DNA of 64,000 nucleotides from Pseudomonadota bacterium (GTDB taxonomy: Bacteria; Cyanobacteriota; Vampirovibrionia; Obscuribacterales; Obscuribacteraceae), in contig JAJPGY010000004.1 in assembly GCA_021325555.1 (NCBI GenBank), positions 54,508 through 118,507 of the forward strand, in the 5' to 3' direction. Shown one piece after another: positions 55,621-64,000 of this stretch. Each line of letters opens with the position of its first letter. The stretch's first letter is position 1. The notes under the pieces are model-generated. The model did no database searches, was not told the DNA's origin, and saw nothing but the letters and a program-made list of their open reading frames with translations. Made by a program: the position numbers and the translations under genes.

Positions 55621-56673
55621 TCAGCCGCCGCCCTCGTCGGAGCGCGCGGCCGCCAGCTCCGCCTGCCTGGTGCGGGCGAGATTGCCCTGGATGAGAAAAC
55701 AGAGCGCCGCCGCCGTGCAGGGGATGATTACGAAGCTCATGCCGTGCAGCAGGCTGGCGAAAGCAAGTGCCAGGTCGTGATCGACCTGCGATACGAGGAT
55801 CAAACCCTGGCTGACCAGGTAGTGGAAGCTGCCCACGGATCCCGGCGTCGGAACGAGCACGCCGACGGAGCCGATCGTGAAGACGATCAAGCACTGGATG
55901 GCGCTCACCTGGTGCTGCAGGCTGAAGGCCCGGATCACGAGGTAGAAGTTGAGCCAGTAGCAAACCCAGATGAGCAGGCTGAGCAGCGCAATGGCCGGAT
56001 AAGCGATCGGGCTTTTAAGCGAGCGGCAGCCGGTGTCGAACTGCTCGACCAGGTGCTCGATCCTTGTCTTTGCCGCGGCGGAAAGCCGGTGGCCCACCGC
56101 CGGCCTGGCGATAATCCAGTTGATGATCGCCGCCATTCGGGGCAGCAGGAGAAGCCCCACCACGGTGGCGATGGAAAGCGTCACGCCGCCCGGGATGAGC
56201 CAGTTCATGCCGGCAAAAGCGGGGGTGGGAAAGACGACCAGCGTGAAGCCGAGCAGCAGGACGAGCAGGGCGATGTCGAGCAGGCGGTCGATAAACATCG
56301 TGGACAGCACGCCGACCCAGGGCAGGCGCTCCGTCTTGCTTATGGACACCAGCCTGGCCACCTCACCGCCGCGCGGCAGAACCACGTTCACCGCATAACC
56401 GTATATGACCGCGCAAAAGGAGTTCCACAGGCTTATCTTCCGCTCGGATAGCGGGCGCAGGAGAATCATCCACCGCAGCGCCCGCAGAAAGTGGCTGGCC
56501 AGCCCGGAGGCGACCAGCAGCAAAAGGTAAGCCGGCTCAACGCCCTTCACATAGCTCCACAGCCTGGCCGGATCCGCGCCGCGGAAAGCCAGCCAGAGAA
56601 AAAGCGCGGCAAAGGCTACGCCGGTAAGCTGTTTCCATGCGCTCCGCTTTGAGCCGGGCTGTTCGTTGACCAC
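55621..56673 (-). CDS. LPG-synthase-type (MprF-like) membrane protein
   Basis: A 350-residue integral membrane protein of the lysylphosphatidylglycerol synthase TM region family, which includes the flippase half of MprF and archaeal AglD-like proteins. About eight hydrophobic helices and the family's VNVVLPRGGEVARLVSIS and LVPTPGSVGSFHYL motifs are visible. There is no synthase domain. Such stand-alone proteins may translocate lipids, but the substrate is unknown. It starts with GTG at 56673. It lies just downstream of the phosphorelay operon, 38 bases after the cyclase gene, and could share its transcript. Confidence 0.85.
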   Translation of the reverse strand: MVNEQPGSKRSAWKQLTGVAFAALFLWLAFRGADPARLWSYVKGVEPAYLLLLVASGLASHFLRALRWMILLRPLSERKISLWNSFCAVIYGYAVNVVLPRGGEVARLVSISKTERLPWVGVLSTMFIDRLLDIALLVLLLGFTLVVFPTPAFAGMNWLIPGGVTLSIATVVGLLLLPRMAAIINWIIARPAVGHRLSAAAKTRIEHLVEQFDTGCRSLKSPIAYPAIALLSLLIWVCYWLNFYLVIRAFSLQHQVSAIQCLIVFTIGSVGVLVPTPGSVGSFHYLVSQGLILVSQVDHDLALAFASLLHGMSFVIIPCTAAALCFLIQGNLARTRQAELAAARSDEGGG

Positions 56674-56711
56674 GCGAGATTACCGCTTGACCCCCTAATT
56701 GTAGCGCGGGT

Positions 56712-58751
56712 TCATCCGCCGGCTACGACCTGCCGCCGGCCGGCTGCCTTGGCCAGGTAGAGGCGCCGGTCGGCGGCTCTGGTCAGGTCATAGATTGAGT
56801 CCCCGTCGGCCGGGAAGCAGGCAAGACCGCAGCTGAAGCCGACATTGAACGGGCGCCCGTCCTCGCCCTGGAAGGAGAGCGCTTGAAACTCGGCGAGCAC
56901 ACGCTGCAGGGCACCGCAAATGGTGTCAACCGGCGAGTCGCGAAAGGCGAGGATGAACTCCTCGCCGCCCCAGCGCCCGCGCAGATCCTCGGTGCGGAAG
57001 CGGCGCAGCAGAAGCTTGCCGAAAGAGGCCAGCACCGCGTCCCCGGCCAGGTGACCGAAGGTGTCGTTGATCTCCTTGAACCTGTCCATGTCGATTATCC
57101 CCACCGTGACCGGCTTGCCCTGCCGTTTGCCGCCGGCGAGCATCGCCGAGAGCTGCTCGATGAACGGCCGCCTGGCCAGCAGGCCGGTCAGCGCGTCCTT
57201 CTCGTAGCGCTCGCGGGCCAGCCGCGCCCGCTCCACCCTCACCTCCACCCGGGCGATCAGCTCCTCGTTGACGACCGGCTTGGGCAGATAATCGTCCCCG
57301 CCGCACTCGTAGGCGGCGATCCGCGCCTCCAGCCCGGTGTGCGCGGTCACGAAGACAACGGGCAGCTCCTGCCAGCGCGGGGACGTCCTCAGCATGCGGC
57401 AGACATCAAAGCCGCTCAACCCCGGCATCATCACGTCGAGCAGCAGCAGATCCGGGTTGACTTCCGTAAGGCTATCGAGAACGCGCACCGTGTCGGGCAG
57501 ATGGTGCACGAGCATGCCCCGGGCGCCCAGAATCGCCCGCACGTGCCGGGAGAAGTCCTCGTCGTCGTCAACAAGCAGGATCCTCGGCTTTGCGCTCTGC
57601 CCGAGCGCCACCAGCCTTTGCACCGCCGTCTCCAGAATGTCGGGATCGAGCGGCTTGTCCAGAAACAAGGAGGCGCCGGCATGCGCGGCGGCCACGCGGT
57701 CAAAGGGACGAACACTGGCCGACATGAAGGCCAGCGGCAGACGCTCGCAGGAGGGGAGCTCGCGCAGGCGGCGGACGAGATCGAAGGACAGCTCGCCCGG
57801 ACCCAGCTGCAGATCGATGAGCGCCCCGTCGAGCGGCACGGCAGCCGCCTTTTCCAGCGCTTCTTCCGGCGTTTGGCAGGCTACCACGTCCACCAGGCGC
57901 TGGCGGGACATGACGGTCACCATGCGCAGGAAGTCCTCGTCGTCGTCGACGACCAGCAGCCTGGACAGGGCAGACGCGCTCGCCGCCGTAACTGCGACAC
58001 CAGGCGCCCGCTTTCGGTCCGCTTCTTGCCTGGTGGAGGAGATGGCCTGCGCCAGCTCCTTTTCGATCGTTGTGAAGACCTCGAGCCCGGTTTCGGCGCC
58101 GCCGGTAGCGACGGCCGCCAGCGCATCCTCGATGCGCCCCATGGCCTTGCCCACCTCCGGAAATCCGTAGGAGCCGGCTGTGCCCCTCAGCTTATGCGCC
58201 CTGGTCCTCACCCCGGCGAGCAACAACTGATCGGCCGGTTTGCCTCGGGCGAGCTGCACCGCTTGTTCCAGATCGGCAAGCTTGCCCGGAAGCTGCTCGG
58301 CGTAGGCGCGGCGCAGCATGGAGATGGCCTCTTCGGCGCTGGCGTCTACTTCCGGGCCGTGGCGCGCGGCGTGGCGGGCAAGCAGGCTTGCAACTTGCTC
58401 GCAGAAGACGACCGGTATGACCGGCTTATGCATAAGCAGGGAGGCGCCCAGCTCCTCGGTGAGGCGGCGATACGATTCGCTGTCACGCCAGAAGGCGGAG
58501 ATGAACACGACCGGCAGCGACCGGGCCGTCCGCTGCAGGCTCCTGAGGAAGTCCTCCCCGTCTCTGTCGGGCAATTGACCGTCGACAATGAGCAGGTCCG
58601 GACTGGCCGAGGCCAGCAGGTCGTCGGCTTCCTTCGCCGTGCCGGCCTCCAGGACGCGGTAGCCCCTGGCCGCCAGGGACGGTGCCACCAGGCGGCGAAA
58701 TTCCGGATCGTCATCGACAAGCAATATCGTTTTCCCCTGCTGCCTATCCAT
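56712..58751 (-). CDS. REC-Hpt-REC-REC-GGDEF response regulator (diguanylate cyclase)
   Basis: A 679-residue cytoplasmic regulator with five domains: REC1 (1-120, phospho-acceptor Asp57), Hpt (about 140-235, His186 in HKLRGTAGSYG), REC2 (265-380, Asp313), REC3 (388-505, Asp439) and a GGDEF domain (515-675). The cyclase motif is intact, GGEEF at 595-599, with an inhibitory I-site RTED (586-589) exactly five residues before it. The enzyme should make cyclic di-GMP from GTP under phosphorelay control with product feedback. Its start overlaps the hybrid kinase gene by 8 bases. An internal Hpt lets it pass phosphate between its own receiver domains or to partners. Confidence 0.93.
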   Translation of the reverse strand: MDRQQGKTILLVDDDPEFRRLVAPSLAARGYRVLEAGTAKEADDLLASASPDLLIVDGQLPDRDGEDFLRSLQRTARSLPVVFISAFWRDSESYRRLTEELGASLLMHKPVIPVVFCEQVASLLARHAARHGPEVDASAEEAISMLRRAYAEQLPGKLADLEQAVQLARGKPADQLLLAGVRTRAHKLRGTAGSYGFPEVGKAMGRIEDALAAVATGGAETGLEVFTTIEKELAQAISSTRQEADRKRAPGVAVTAASASALSRLLVVDDDEDFLRMVTVMSRQRLVDVVACQTPEEALEKAAAVPLDGALIDLQLGPGELSFDLVRRLRELPSCERLPLAFMSASVRPFDRVAAAHAGASLFLDKPLDPDILETAVQRLVALGQSAKPRILLVDDDEDFSRHVRAILGARGMLVHHLPDTVRVLDSLTEVNPDLLLLDVMMPGLSGFDVCRMLRTSPRWQELPVVFVTAHTGLEARIAAYECGGDDYLPKPVVNEELIARVEVRVERARLARERYEKDALTGLLARRPFIEQLSAMLAGGKRQGKPVTVGIIDMDRFKEINDTFGHLAGDAVLASFGKLLLRRFRTEDLRGRWGGEEFILAFRDSPVDTICGALQRVLAEFQALSFQGEDGRPFNVGFSCGLACFPADGDSIYDLTRAADRRLYLAKAAGRRQVVAGG

Positions 58752-61700
58752 CGGTTCTGACCCCCTCCCGGGAAATCAGCCCGTTGAGCAGCTCCCGCAC
58801 CGCCGTCACGAACTCGTCGGCCGAGGTGCGTGATTTCGTGAAGTGCCTTGATATGCCCAGGGTCAAGCGCTCCCGGTCCGCCGCCGTCAGGTCCCGCTGG
58901 GTATAGACAATGAGGGGAGTGGTCCTGGCCGCTTCGTGGGCCAGGATCTGCACCACCTCGAATCCGTCCGGCCTCGGGATGGCCAGGTCAAGGATAATCA
59001 GGTCCGGATGGCGCGCCCGTGTGGCGGCCACCGCCTCGGCCCCGTCCGCCGCTTCCAGGCATTCCACTCCCAGCCCTTTGAGCTGGGCGGCCACGACCTT
59101 GCGGGTGTCCGCGTCGTCATCGACGATGAGAACCCGGGCCGGGCGCTCGCGGGTGGTGGCAAGACGGAGGCTCCTGAGGAGCTTCCGGGGATCCAGCGGC
59201 TTGACCAGCCAGTCGATCAGCAGCGGGCGGCCGAAACTGCCCCCGTCGGGCTGCAACCCGGTCAGCACCACCACCGGTATGTCCTCGGTCTCTCTTCGCT
59301 GGCGCAGCCCGTCCAGCAGATCGAGCCCGCTGCCGTCGGGCAGCTTGATGTCGAGCACGATGGCATCGGGATGGCTGCTCGCCAGGATCTCTTCCGCCTG
59401 CGAGATGGTAGCCGCGCGGGTGAATGTGTAGCCTTCCGCCTCGACGATCTTTTTCAGGAGCAGCGAAAGGTCGTCATCATCTTCGATCAGCAGGACCGTG
59501 CTCCCCCTCTTTGGCTCCGGCTCCGGCTCGCGCACCGCCGGCGATGCCGCAGCAACCGGCAGCTCGAACCAGAAAGTCGAACCGTTGCCGGGCGAGGTGT
59601 CGACATTTATCTTCGAGCCGTGCAGTCCGACCAGCTTTTGCGAGATGGCCAGCCCCAGCCCGGTCCCGCCTTTCTGCCGGCTGTCCGAGGAGTCGAGCTG
59701 CTGGAACTTGCCGAAAAGTTTGTGCATCTGGTCGGCCGGTATCCCCGCTCCCTGGTCGGAGACCGAAAATCGCAGCCTGCCTTCTGCGGCGGAGGCCACC
59801 GCAAGTGTTACCGCCGTTTGCTCCGGCGAGAACTTGATCGCGTTGGAGACCAGATTGGTCAGCACCTGGATGAGCCTGTCCCGGTCGCCGTCGATCTGAG
59901 CGCCGCCGCTCACCTGCCGGCAGAGTCTGATCCTGGCCTGCTCGGCCATGGACTGCAAACCGGCAATCGTCTCTGATACCAGATCGGCCGGGTCGATCCT
60001 GGTTATGGTGAGCTCCAGCTTGCCGGCCTCGATCTTTTTCAGATCGAGGATCTGGTTTATGAGGCGGATCAGACGATCGCAGTTGGTCCGGGCGATCTTC
60101 ACCAGCTCGAGACACTCCCCGGGCACCGGGCCGGCCATGCCCCCTTCGATCAGCCCCAGCGATCCGCGTATGGAGGTGAGCGGCGAGCGCAGCTCGTGGG
60201 AGACGGCCGAGTAAAACTCGCTAACCCGCTTTTCGGCCTCCTTGCGGGCCGAGATGTCCGCGAAGGACATCACGGCGCCTATCTGCCTGCCCGCCACCAC
60301 AAGCGGTGCAACCAGATAGCCGACCGGAAAGACGCTGCCGTCCTTGCGCAGGAAGCGATCCTCCAGCGACTGCCGGGCGCCGCCTGTCTTGATCACGGCC
60401 AGCAGGGGGCAGGCTGCCCCGGCATGGTTGTCGCTGTCCGGCAGCCCGCCGTGCAGCAGGTCGTGCAGGTCGCGCCCGGCAATCTCCTGGCTCGTGTAGC
60501 CCAGAAGCGCCGCCCCGGCCCGGTTCACGTCCAGAGCCTTACCCTCGGGATCCACCTGGATCAGCCCCTCGCCGATGCTGGCCAGAACGGCCTCCAGGTG
60601 CACGCGCGCCCTCTGCGCTTCCTCCGCCTCCTCACTGGCCCTTGCCTCGGCGCGCCTGCGCTCGATGAACTGCCCGAGCGCCGCGCCCAGCCAGTTGAAC
60701 ATGTGTGGCAGCTCGTGGTCGGGCCGCGCGGCGCCGCGACGGCAGAACTCCACCACGCCGATGAGCCCGTTGTCGCCGTTGATCGGCCAGGCGATGAGGC
60801 TTATCAGCCCCGATTCCTTCATGGCCTGCCGCCGGGGCAGGCTGGCGTCCTCGGCGCCGGTGTCGGCGGTTTCCGGCCTGCCGCTCGCCCAGACGCGGCC
60901 GGGCAGCCCCACCCCCTTTCCGAAGGTGATGTTGCGGCAGGCCGTCTCGAAAGCGGCGACCGGCAGCCCGGGCTGGCACCAGATGTCGCCGAGCCGGAGA
61001 ACCTCGCTCTCCTCGTCGATCCGCCAGAGAAGCCCTACATCCCAGTCCAGGCTTTCACAGACTACCTTGAGCACGCGGTGCAGGGCCTGGCCCGTGTCCT
61101 GGTGCTCGGAGAGGACCCGCGTCACCAGGTACTGCGCGGCCAGCCGGGCGGTGCTTCTCTCGCGCTGGGCGTTAACCACCACCATGATCGCGAACACCAC
61201 GATCAAAAGAAGAAGCGCGATCCCGCTCAATACGGTCTCGATGGTCAGCGTCGCCTGGCTGACGGACTCCAGGCGGTGGGTGCGCAGGAGCAAAAGCCGG
61301 CTCTCCTCCGCCTTCATGGACCGGATCATCCTGTCGATCTCCGAGGACGCCTCGTCGCCCCCGTTGCCGGAGAAGAAGCGCCAGGCCGCCTCGCGCCCCT
61401 GCCCGCGGCGCACGGCCACCGTGCGCTCGGCGATCGAAAGGCGGCCGGCCAGCAGCCGCTCGAGGGCCGGCAGCCGCTGCTGCTGGAGGACGCTGTCGGC
61501 GGTGAGCCGGTAGAGCCGTTTGACCTGATCTGCCAGCTGCGCCTGGGCCTCATGATACAAGCTGAGATAGCGCTCGTTGCCGGTGATCACGTAGCCGCGC
61601 TGTCCGGACTCGATCTCCTTGACCGCCCGGGAGGCCTTCTCCAGCTCGTTTAAGACCTCATGGGTGTGCGACACCCAGCGCATGGCCTCGATGAGGTCGC

Positions 61701-61794
61701 GCGTGTCATGCTGGGAGGTGACCGCCACGGTGACGAGAATCACCAGGGCCAGCAGGAAGCCCACATAGGTCCAGATTTTCAACGATCCGCTCAT
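58744..61794 (-). CDS. CHASE3-GAF-PAS hybrid sensor histidine kinase with two receivers
   Basis: A 1016-residue membrane sensor. Two helices (about 8-25 and 186-207) flank a periplasmic CHASE3 domain (ESGQRGYVITGNERYL). A GAF domain (about 225-380) and a PAS domain (about 395-520) follow. The HisKA phosphorylation site is His533 in SAVSHELRSPLTSIRG. The ATPase has N-box LVSNAIKFSPE and G-box TGLGLAI. Two receiver domains follow (Asp815 and Asp936). The end overlaps the REC-Hpt-GGDEF gene by 8 bases and the start overlaps the upstream REC gene by 4, so all three are translationally coupled. Confidence 0.94.
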   Translation of the reverse strand: MSGSLKIWTYVGFLLALVILVTVAVTSQHDTRDLIEAMRWVSHTHEVLNELEKASRAVKEIESGQRGYVITGNERYLSLYHEAQAQLADQVKRLYRLTADSVLQQQRLPALERLLAGRLSIAERTVAVRRGQGREAAWRFFSGNGGDEASSEIDRMIRSMKAEESRLLLLRTHRLESVSQATLTIETVLSGIALLLLIVVFAIMVVVNAQRERSTARLAAQYLVTRVLSEHQDTGQALHRVLKVVCESLDWDVGLLWRIDEESEVLRLGDIWCQPGLPVAAFETACRNITFGKGVGLPGRVWASGRPETADTGAEDASLPRRQAMKESGLISLIAWPINGDNGLIGVVEFCRRGAARPDHELPHMFNWLGAALGQFIERRRAEARASEEAEEAQRARVHLEAVLASIGEGLIQVDPEGKALDVNRAGAALLGYTSQEIAGRDLHDLLHGGLPDSDNHAGAACPLLAVIKTGGARQSLEDRFLRKDGSVFPVGYLVAPLVVAGRQIGAVMSFADISARKEAEKRVSEFYSAVSHELRSPLTSIRGSLGLIEGGMAGPVPGECLELVKIARTNCDRLIRLINQILDLKKIEAGKLELTITRIDPADLVSETIAGLQSMAEQARIRLCRQVSGGAQIDGDRDRLIQVLTNLVSNAIKFSPEQTAVTLAVASAAEGRLRFSVSDQGAGIPADQMHKLFGKFQQLDSSDSRQKGGTGLGLAISQKLVGLHGSKINVDTSPGNGSTFWFELPVAAASPAVREPEPEPKRGSTVLLIEDDDDLSLLLKKIVEAEGYTFTRAATISQAEEILASSHPDAIVLDIKLPDGSGLDLLDGLRQRRETEDIPVVVLTGLQPDGGSFGRPLLIDWLVKPLDPRKLLRSLRLATTRERPARVLIVDDDADTRKVVAAQLKGLGVECLEAADGAEAVAATRARHPDLIILDLAIPRPDGFEVVQILAHEAARTTPLIVYTQRDLTAADRERLTLGISRHFTKSRTSADEFVTAVRELLNGLISREGVRTDG

Positions 61795-62174
61795 GCCCTG
61801 GCGAGCACCTCCCGAATCTCATTGGGCAGCGTCATCGGATCAAAGGGCTTCTTGATGACGCCGGCGGCGCCCATCTTTAAGTATCCGGCCACTTCGTCGG
61901 TCAGGACCTTGGCGGTCATGAAGATGACCGGTATCTCCCTGGTCTCCGGGCTCTCCTTGAGCCGGGCAAGCGTGGCCGGCCCGTCCATGAGCGGCATCAT
62001 CACATCCAGCAATATTACGTCCGGCTTCTCCCCGGCGGCCAGCGAGAGCGCCTCGGCGCCCGAGGAGGCGAGCACCACCTGCCACCGGCCGACGCCGCTC
62101 AAGCTTACCTTGCCGATTAGTCTTATGTCGGCGTCGTCATCGACCATCAAGACTTTATTGACGGCACGCGACAT
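61791..62174 (-). CDS. Single-domain response regulator
   Basis: A 127-residue lone receiver domain, with the acidic pocket VDDDAD, phospho-acceptor Asp57 in LLDVMMP, and the conserved Thr and Lys (FMTAK, IKKPFD). There is no output domain, so it acts as a phosphate shuttle or by binding a partner. It is the first gene of the phosphorelay operon, and its stop overlaps the hybrid kinase start by 4 bases. Confidence 0.93.
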   Translation of the reverse strand: MSRAVNKVLMVDDDADIRLIGKVSLSGVGRWQVVLASSGAEALSLAAGEKPDVILLDVMMPLMDGPATLARLKESPETREIPVIFMTAKVLTDEVAGYLKMGAAGVIKKPFDPMTLPNEIREVLARA

Positions 62175-62212
62175 AAGCTCCTTGAGCGCTCGTCAGTTGT
62201 TGGATTTCAGTG

Positions 62213-62521
62213 TCAGTCCGTCGCCTGGTGCAGCGAAGCCATCAGCTCCTTGGGTGATCCGGATCGGGCTTGCTGGCTTTTGGAGACCGGTTTCCCGGTC
62301 AACCCCCTCTCGCGGAAAAGCTTCTGAACGGCCTCCAGCACCTTGGGCTCGTACTCGCAGGCGACGACAAGCTCGACGACCGGCAGGATGAATCTATCCG
62401 GCACCTCCTGCAGGATGCCCACTACCTTGTCGATGCTCGGGGGGAGCTCAACCTTCTTGCCGGCTTTCTGCGCGTTGCTGTAAGTGTTGAGGACATTCTG
62501 GTAAACCTGCATTCTATCCAC
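62213..62521 (-). CDS. Small helical protein upstream of the phosphorelay
   Basis: A 102-residue, mainly helical protein without signal peptide or known motif (MDRMQVYQNVLNTYSNAQKA...). The pattern of charged and hydrophobic residues suggests a compact helical bundle. It lies 38 bases upstream of the lone receiver gene on the same strand and may be part of that operon, perhaps as an interacting partner. A GGAG-type ribosome site is visible (AAAGGAGATTGCC). No family recognised. Confidence 0.65.
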   Translation of the reverse strand: MDRMQVYQNVLNTYSNAQKAGKKVELPPSIDKVVGILQEVPDRFILPVVELVVACEYEPKVLEAVQKLFRERGLTGKPVSKSQQARSGSPKELMASLHQATD

Positions 62522-62691
62522 GGCAATCTCCTTTCAAGTGGCGCCTCCACCGGCAGCTCGGCCATACAGCCCGTATTCTGCCACCTTATTCCCGCTGGCA
62601 GAAAGCGTTTAAACGCTTGACATTTTTGTGGCAAATTTTTGCCCGAACCGTATAGTTCCGGACAGGCGACTGGAGCTACGGGGGGCAGTCT

Positions 62692-63879
62692 ATGGCTGGC
62701 TTACCAGGCGGGCACGTGCCCGTGCTCAAGATAGACACGGAGTTGCGAAGAGACCCGCGGTCTCAGCCCCCGGCCGACGAGACCACCAGGCGCCTTTATG
62801 ACGAGTACAGGCAGGCTGTCGTGAAAATTGACAGCGAGAATGCGATGGGAAGCGGCTTTTTCATCGACGGCAACGGCGACCTGGTGACCGATGCCCATGT
62901 GGCCCTGTCCGGCACCCAGCTCCGGGTGACCACGGCCTCCGGCAAGATCTATCCGGCCCGCATCACCCGTCTGGACGACATAGACGATCTGGCGGAGCTG
63001 AAGATCGAAGGGCCGCCCCCTGCCGGGCAGGAGTATCTGCATCTGGGATCGAGCAGCAGCCTGAAGCCCGATCAAAACGTCTACGCGCTCGGACATCCGC
63101 TGGGGCTGCCGAGCCTCTACATCTCGCCCGGCTATGCCCGCGCTCTCGAGCCGGAGCTGGACGTGCTGGAGGGCACCGGCGGCTCCCCGTCGCTGCCGGA
63201 TGTGTTGAAGGAGATCCCCCGGATGAGCGGTCCTGAGCGACAGGATTGGCAGCTCAACCTGGCACGGCCGATGCTGGCGGGCGACGTCCATATAGAGCAC
63301 GGCAACTCGGGCGGGCCGCTTCTGAGCGCCGATGGGAAGGTGGTGGGCGTCTCCGACCTCGGCGATCCGAACAACATGTCCCATTCGTACTACACCCCGT
63401 CCCACTTCGTGAAAAAGCTGGTAAACGACCCCGACCCCAAGTTTCAATTTACCTACGCCCATACCGGGGAGAGCTGGACAAACTTTTACAGGTCGGCATG
63501 GAGCAAGCACCCGGCCGACGCGGCGCTTATCACCGGGGCAGTTGCCGGCGCAGCGGCCCTGCTGGCCAGGTGGCTGCCGGGACCGACCGCCATGGCGGCG
63601 GGCATCGCCGGTGCCGCTGACCTGGTGAGCGACGTGGATAAGTTTCGCCATGCCACCAACCGGATGGATCGCCTGAAGTACGGTCTGGCCACGGCGGCCG
63701 ACGCGGCCATGGCCGGCGGCGCCGCTGCCCGCTCCATACCGCCAGCCGCTCCTTACGCATGGGCCGTCATGGGGGCGGGAGCCGTCGGACGGCTGGCAGC
63801 CGACTTCATACCGACCGAGCTGACCCGCACCGGCACCAGGCGCACGGACGGCGATCCGCGCCCGCCGTTCCAACTGTAG
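62692..63879 (+). CDS. S1C-type serine protease without signal peptide or PDZ
   Basis: A 395-residue protein with a trypsin-like domain (about 35-250): GSGFFIDGNGDLVTDAHV holds His69, Asp99 lies in DDLAELKI and the nucleophile Ser206 in HGNSGGPLL. This layout is that of HtrA/Deg proteases, but no PDZ domain follows and no N-terminal signal is present. Instead, residues about 275-370 are Ala/Gly-rich with several hydrophobic stretches (ALITGAVAGAAALLARWL and AYAWAVMGAGAVG), which may insert into a membrane. An in-frame ATG at 62692 starts MAGLPGGHVP. Substrate and site of action are unknown; the missing signal argues for a cytoplasmic face. Confidence 0.85.
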   Translation: MAGLPGGHVPVLKIDTELRRDPRSQPPADETTRRLYDEYRQAVVKIDSENAMGSGFFIDGNGDLVTDAHVALSGTQLRVTTASGKIYPARITRLDDIDDLAELKIEGPPPAGQEYLHLGSSSSLKPDQNVYALGHPLGLPSLYISPGYARALEPELDVLEGTGGSPSLPDVLKEIPRMSGPERQDWQLNLARPMLAGDVHIEHGNSGGPLLSADGKVVGVSDLGDPNNMSHSYYTPSHFVKKLVNDPDPKFQFTYAHTGESWTNFYRSAWSKHPADAALITGAVAGAAALLARWLPGPTAMAAGIAGAADLVSDVDKFRHATNRMDRLKYGLATAADAAMAGGAAARSIPPAAPYAWAVMGAGAVGRLAADFIPTELTRTGTRRTDGDPRPPFQL

Positions 63880-63882
63880 TAG

Positions 63883-63902
63883 GGGCGAGGCATGCCTCGC
63901 CC
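63883..63902. repeat. 20-bp perfect palindrome after the protease gene
   Basis: A perfect 20-base palindrome centred on GCATGC (63890-63895) with GGCGAGGC arms begins 4 bases after the S1C stop codon. It can form a hairpin, and its right arm overlaps the first tandem-repeat unit. It resembles dispersed REP-like elements. Confidence 0.7.
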
Positions 63903-64000
63903 GCATCGCGGGCGCAATCAGGCGGGCGGGGGCTGTACGGCCTCGCCCGCATCGCGGGCGCAATCAGGCGGGCGGGGGCTGTACGGCCTCGCCCGCATCG
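63895..64000. repeat. 46-bp tandem repeat at the window edge
   Basis: Two identical 46-base units (63895-63940 and 63941-63986) and 14 bases of a third run off the right edge. Each unit contains a short inverted pair CCCGC/GCGGG. The array probably continues beyond the window. The units have no spacers between them, so this is not a CRISPR. Confidence 0.9.

Noticed and set aside
63895..64000. CRISPR array
   Set aside because: Units are contiguous and identical over all 46 bases; there are no unique spacers.

Overview
The window is high-GC, densely packed DNA from a Gram-negative-type bacterium. Three things point this way: UshA-like and lipoprotein-type exported proteins, an AlgI-type MBOAT acyltransferase, and a FecCD-type ABC importer. 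Core genes are intact and full length. The unusual richness in TPR proteins, a MscS-like N-terminal domain in a secreted protein, a DUF4388/GGDEF regulator and a Tad-like secreted protein fit the non-photosynthetic Cyanobacteriota relatives (Vampirovibrionia/Melainabacteria, perhaps Obscuribacterales). That placement is inference from gene content and was not tested by phylogeny.

Layout. 0.3-6.2 kb (+): protein quality-control cluster tig-clpP-clpX-lon. 6.3-12.0 kb (+): class III aminotransferase, aldehyde dehydrogenase and acyl-CoA dehydrogenase (an amino-acid or amine catabolic unit), then dodecin and a secreted glycine-zipper protein. 12.0-19.5 kb (-): upp, dxr, an unknown protein, thrS, a cupin, a WapI-immunity-like protein and mnmE. 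19.5-21.1 kb (+): HU-like protein with a basic tail, between a recognisable promoter and an intrinsic terminator, then a small TPR-like protein. 21.1-27.6 kb (-): the classic rimP-nusA-ylxR-infB-rbfA-truB operon, with a CPBP membrane protease added at its 3' end. 27.8-30.0 kb (+): ybeY, dgkA and a Tyr/Gly/Asn/Pro-rich low-complexity protein.

30-40 kb: a SABATH-like methyltransferase, a FecCD/FecE-type ABC importer without a binding protein, a divergent cysteine desulfurase, a TPR protein, a DUF2939-like protein, a YdeP-type molybdopterin oxidoreductase and a second aldehyde dehydrogenase. 40-45.1 kb is a different, looser region. It holds a frame-disrupted Tad-like secreted protein, a GH5 cellulase that has lost its acid/base segment, two stretches of about 0.6 kb without genes, and an intact protein that fuses an IS1595-type transposase zinc-ribbon head to a DprA-like winged helix and an unrecognised tail but has no DDE domain.

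45-56.7 kb: a PPC/DUF296 protein, two divergent TPR proteins, a UshA-like nucleotidase whose signal-peptide region overlaps antisense with that of its neighbour, mutM, an MBOAT acyltransferase, a DUF4388 + degenerate-GGDEF regulator and an LPG-synthase-type membrane protein. 56.7-62.5 kb (-): a phosphorelay operon (lone REC, CHASE3-GAF-PAS hybrid kinase with two RECs, REC-Hpt-REC-REC-GGDEF) that should end in cyclic-di-GMP synthesis. 62.7-63.9 kb (+): an S1C-type protease without a signal peptide. The right edge runs into a palindrome followed by a 46-bp tandem repeat.

The most novel material is the transposase-derived fusion protein, the SABATH-like enzyme, the decayed cellulase/Tad-like pair, the antisense signal-peptide overlap and the two c-di-GMP-linked regulators.
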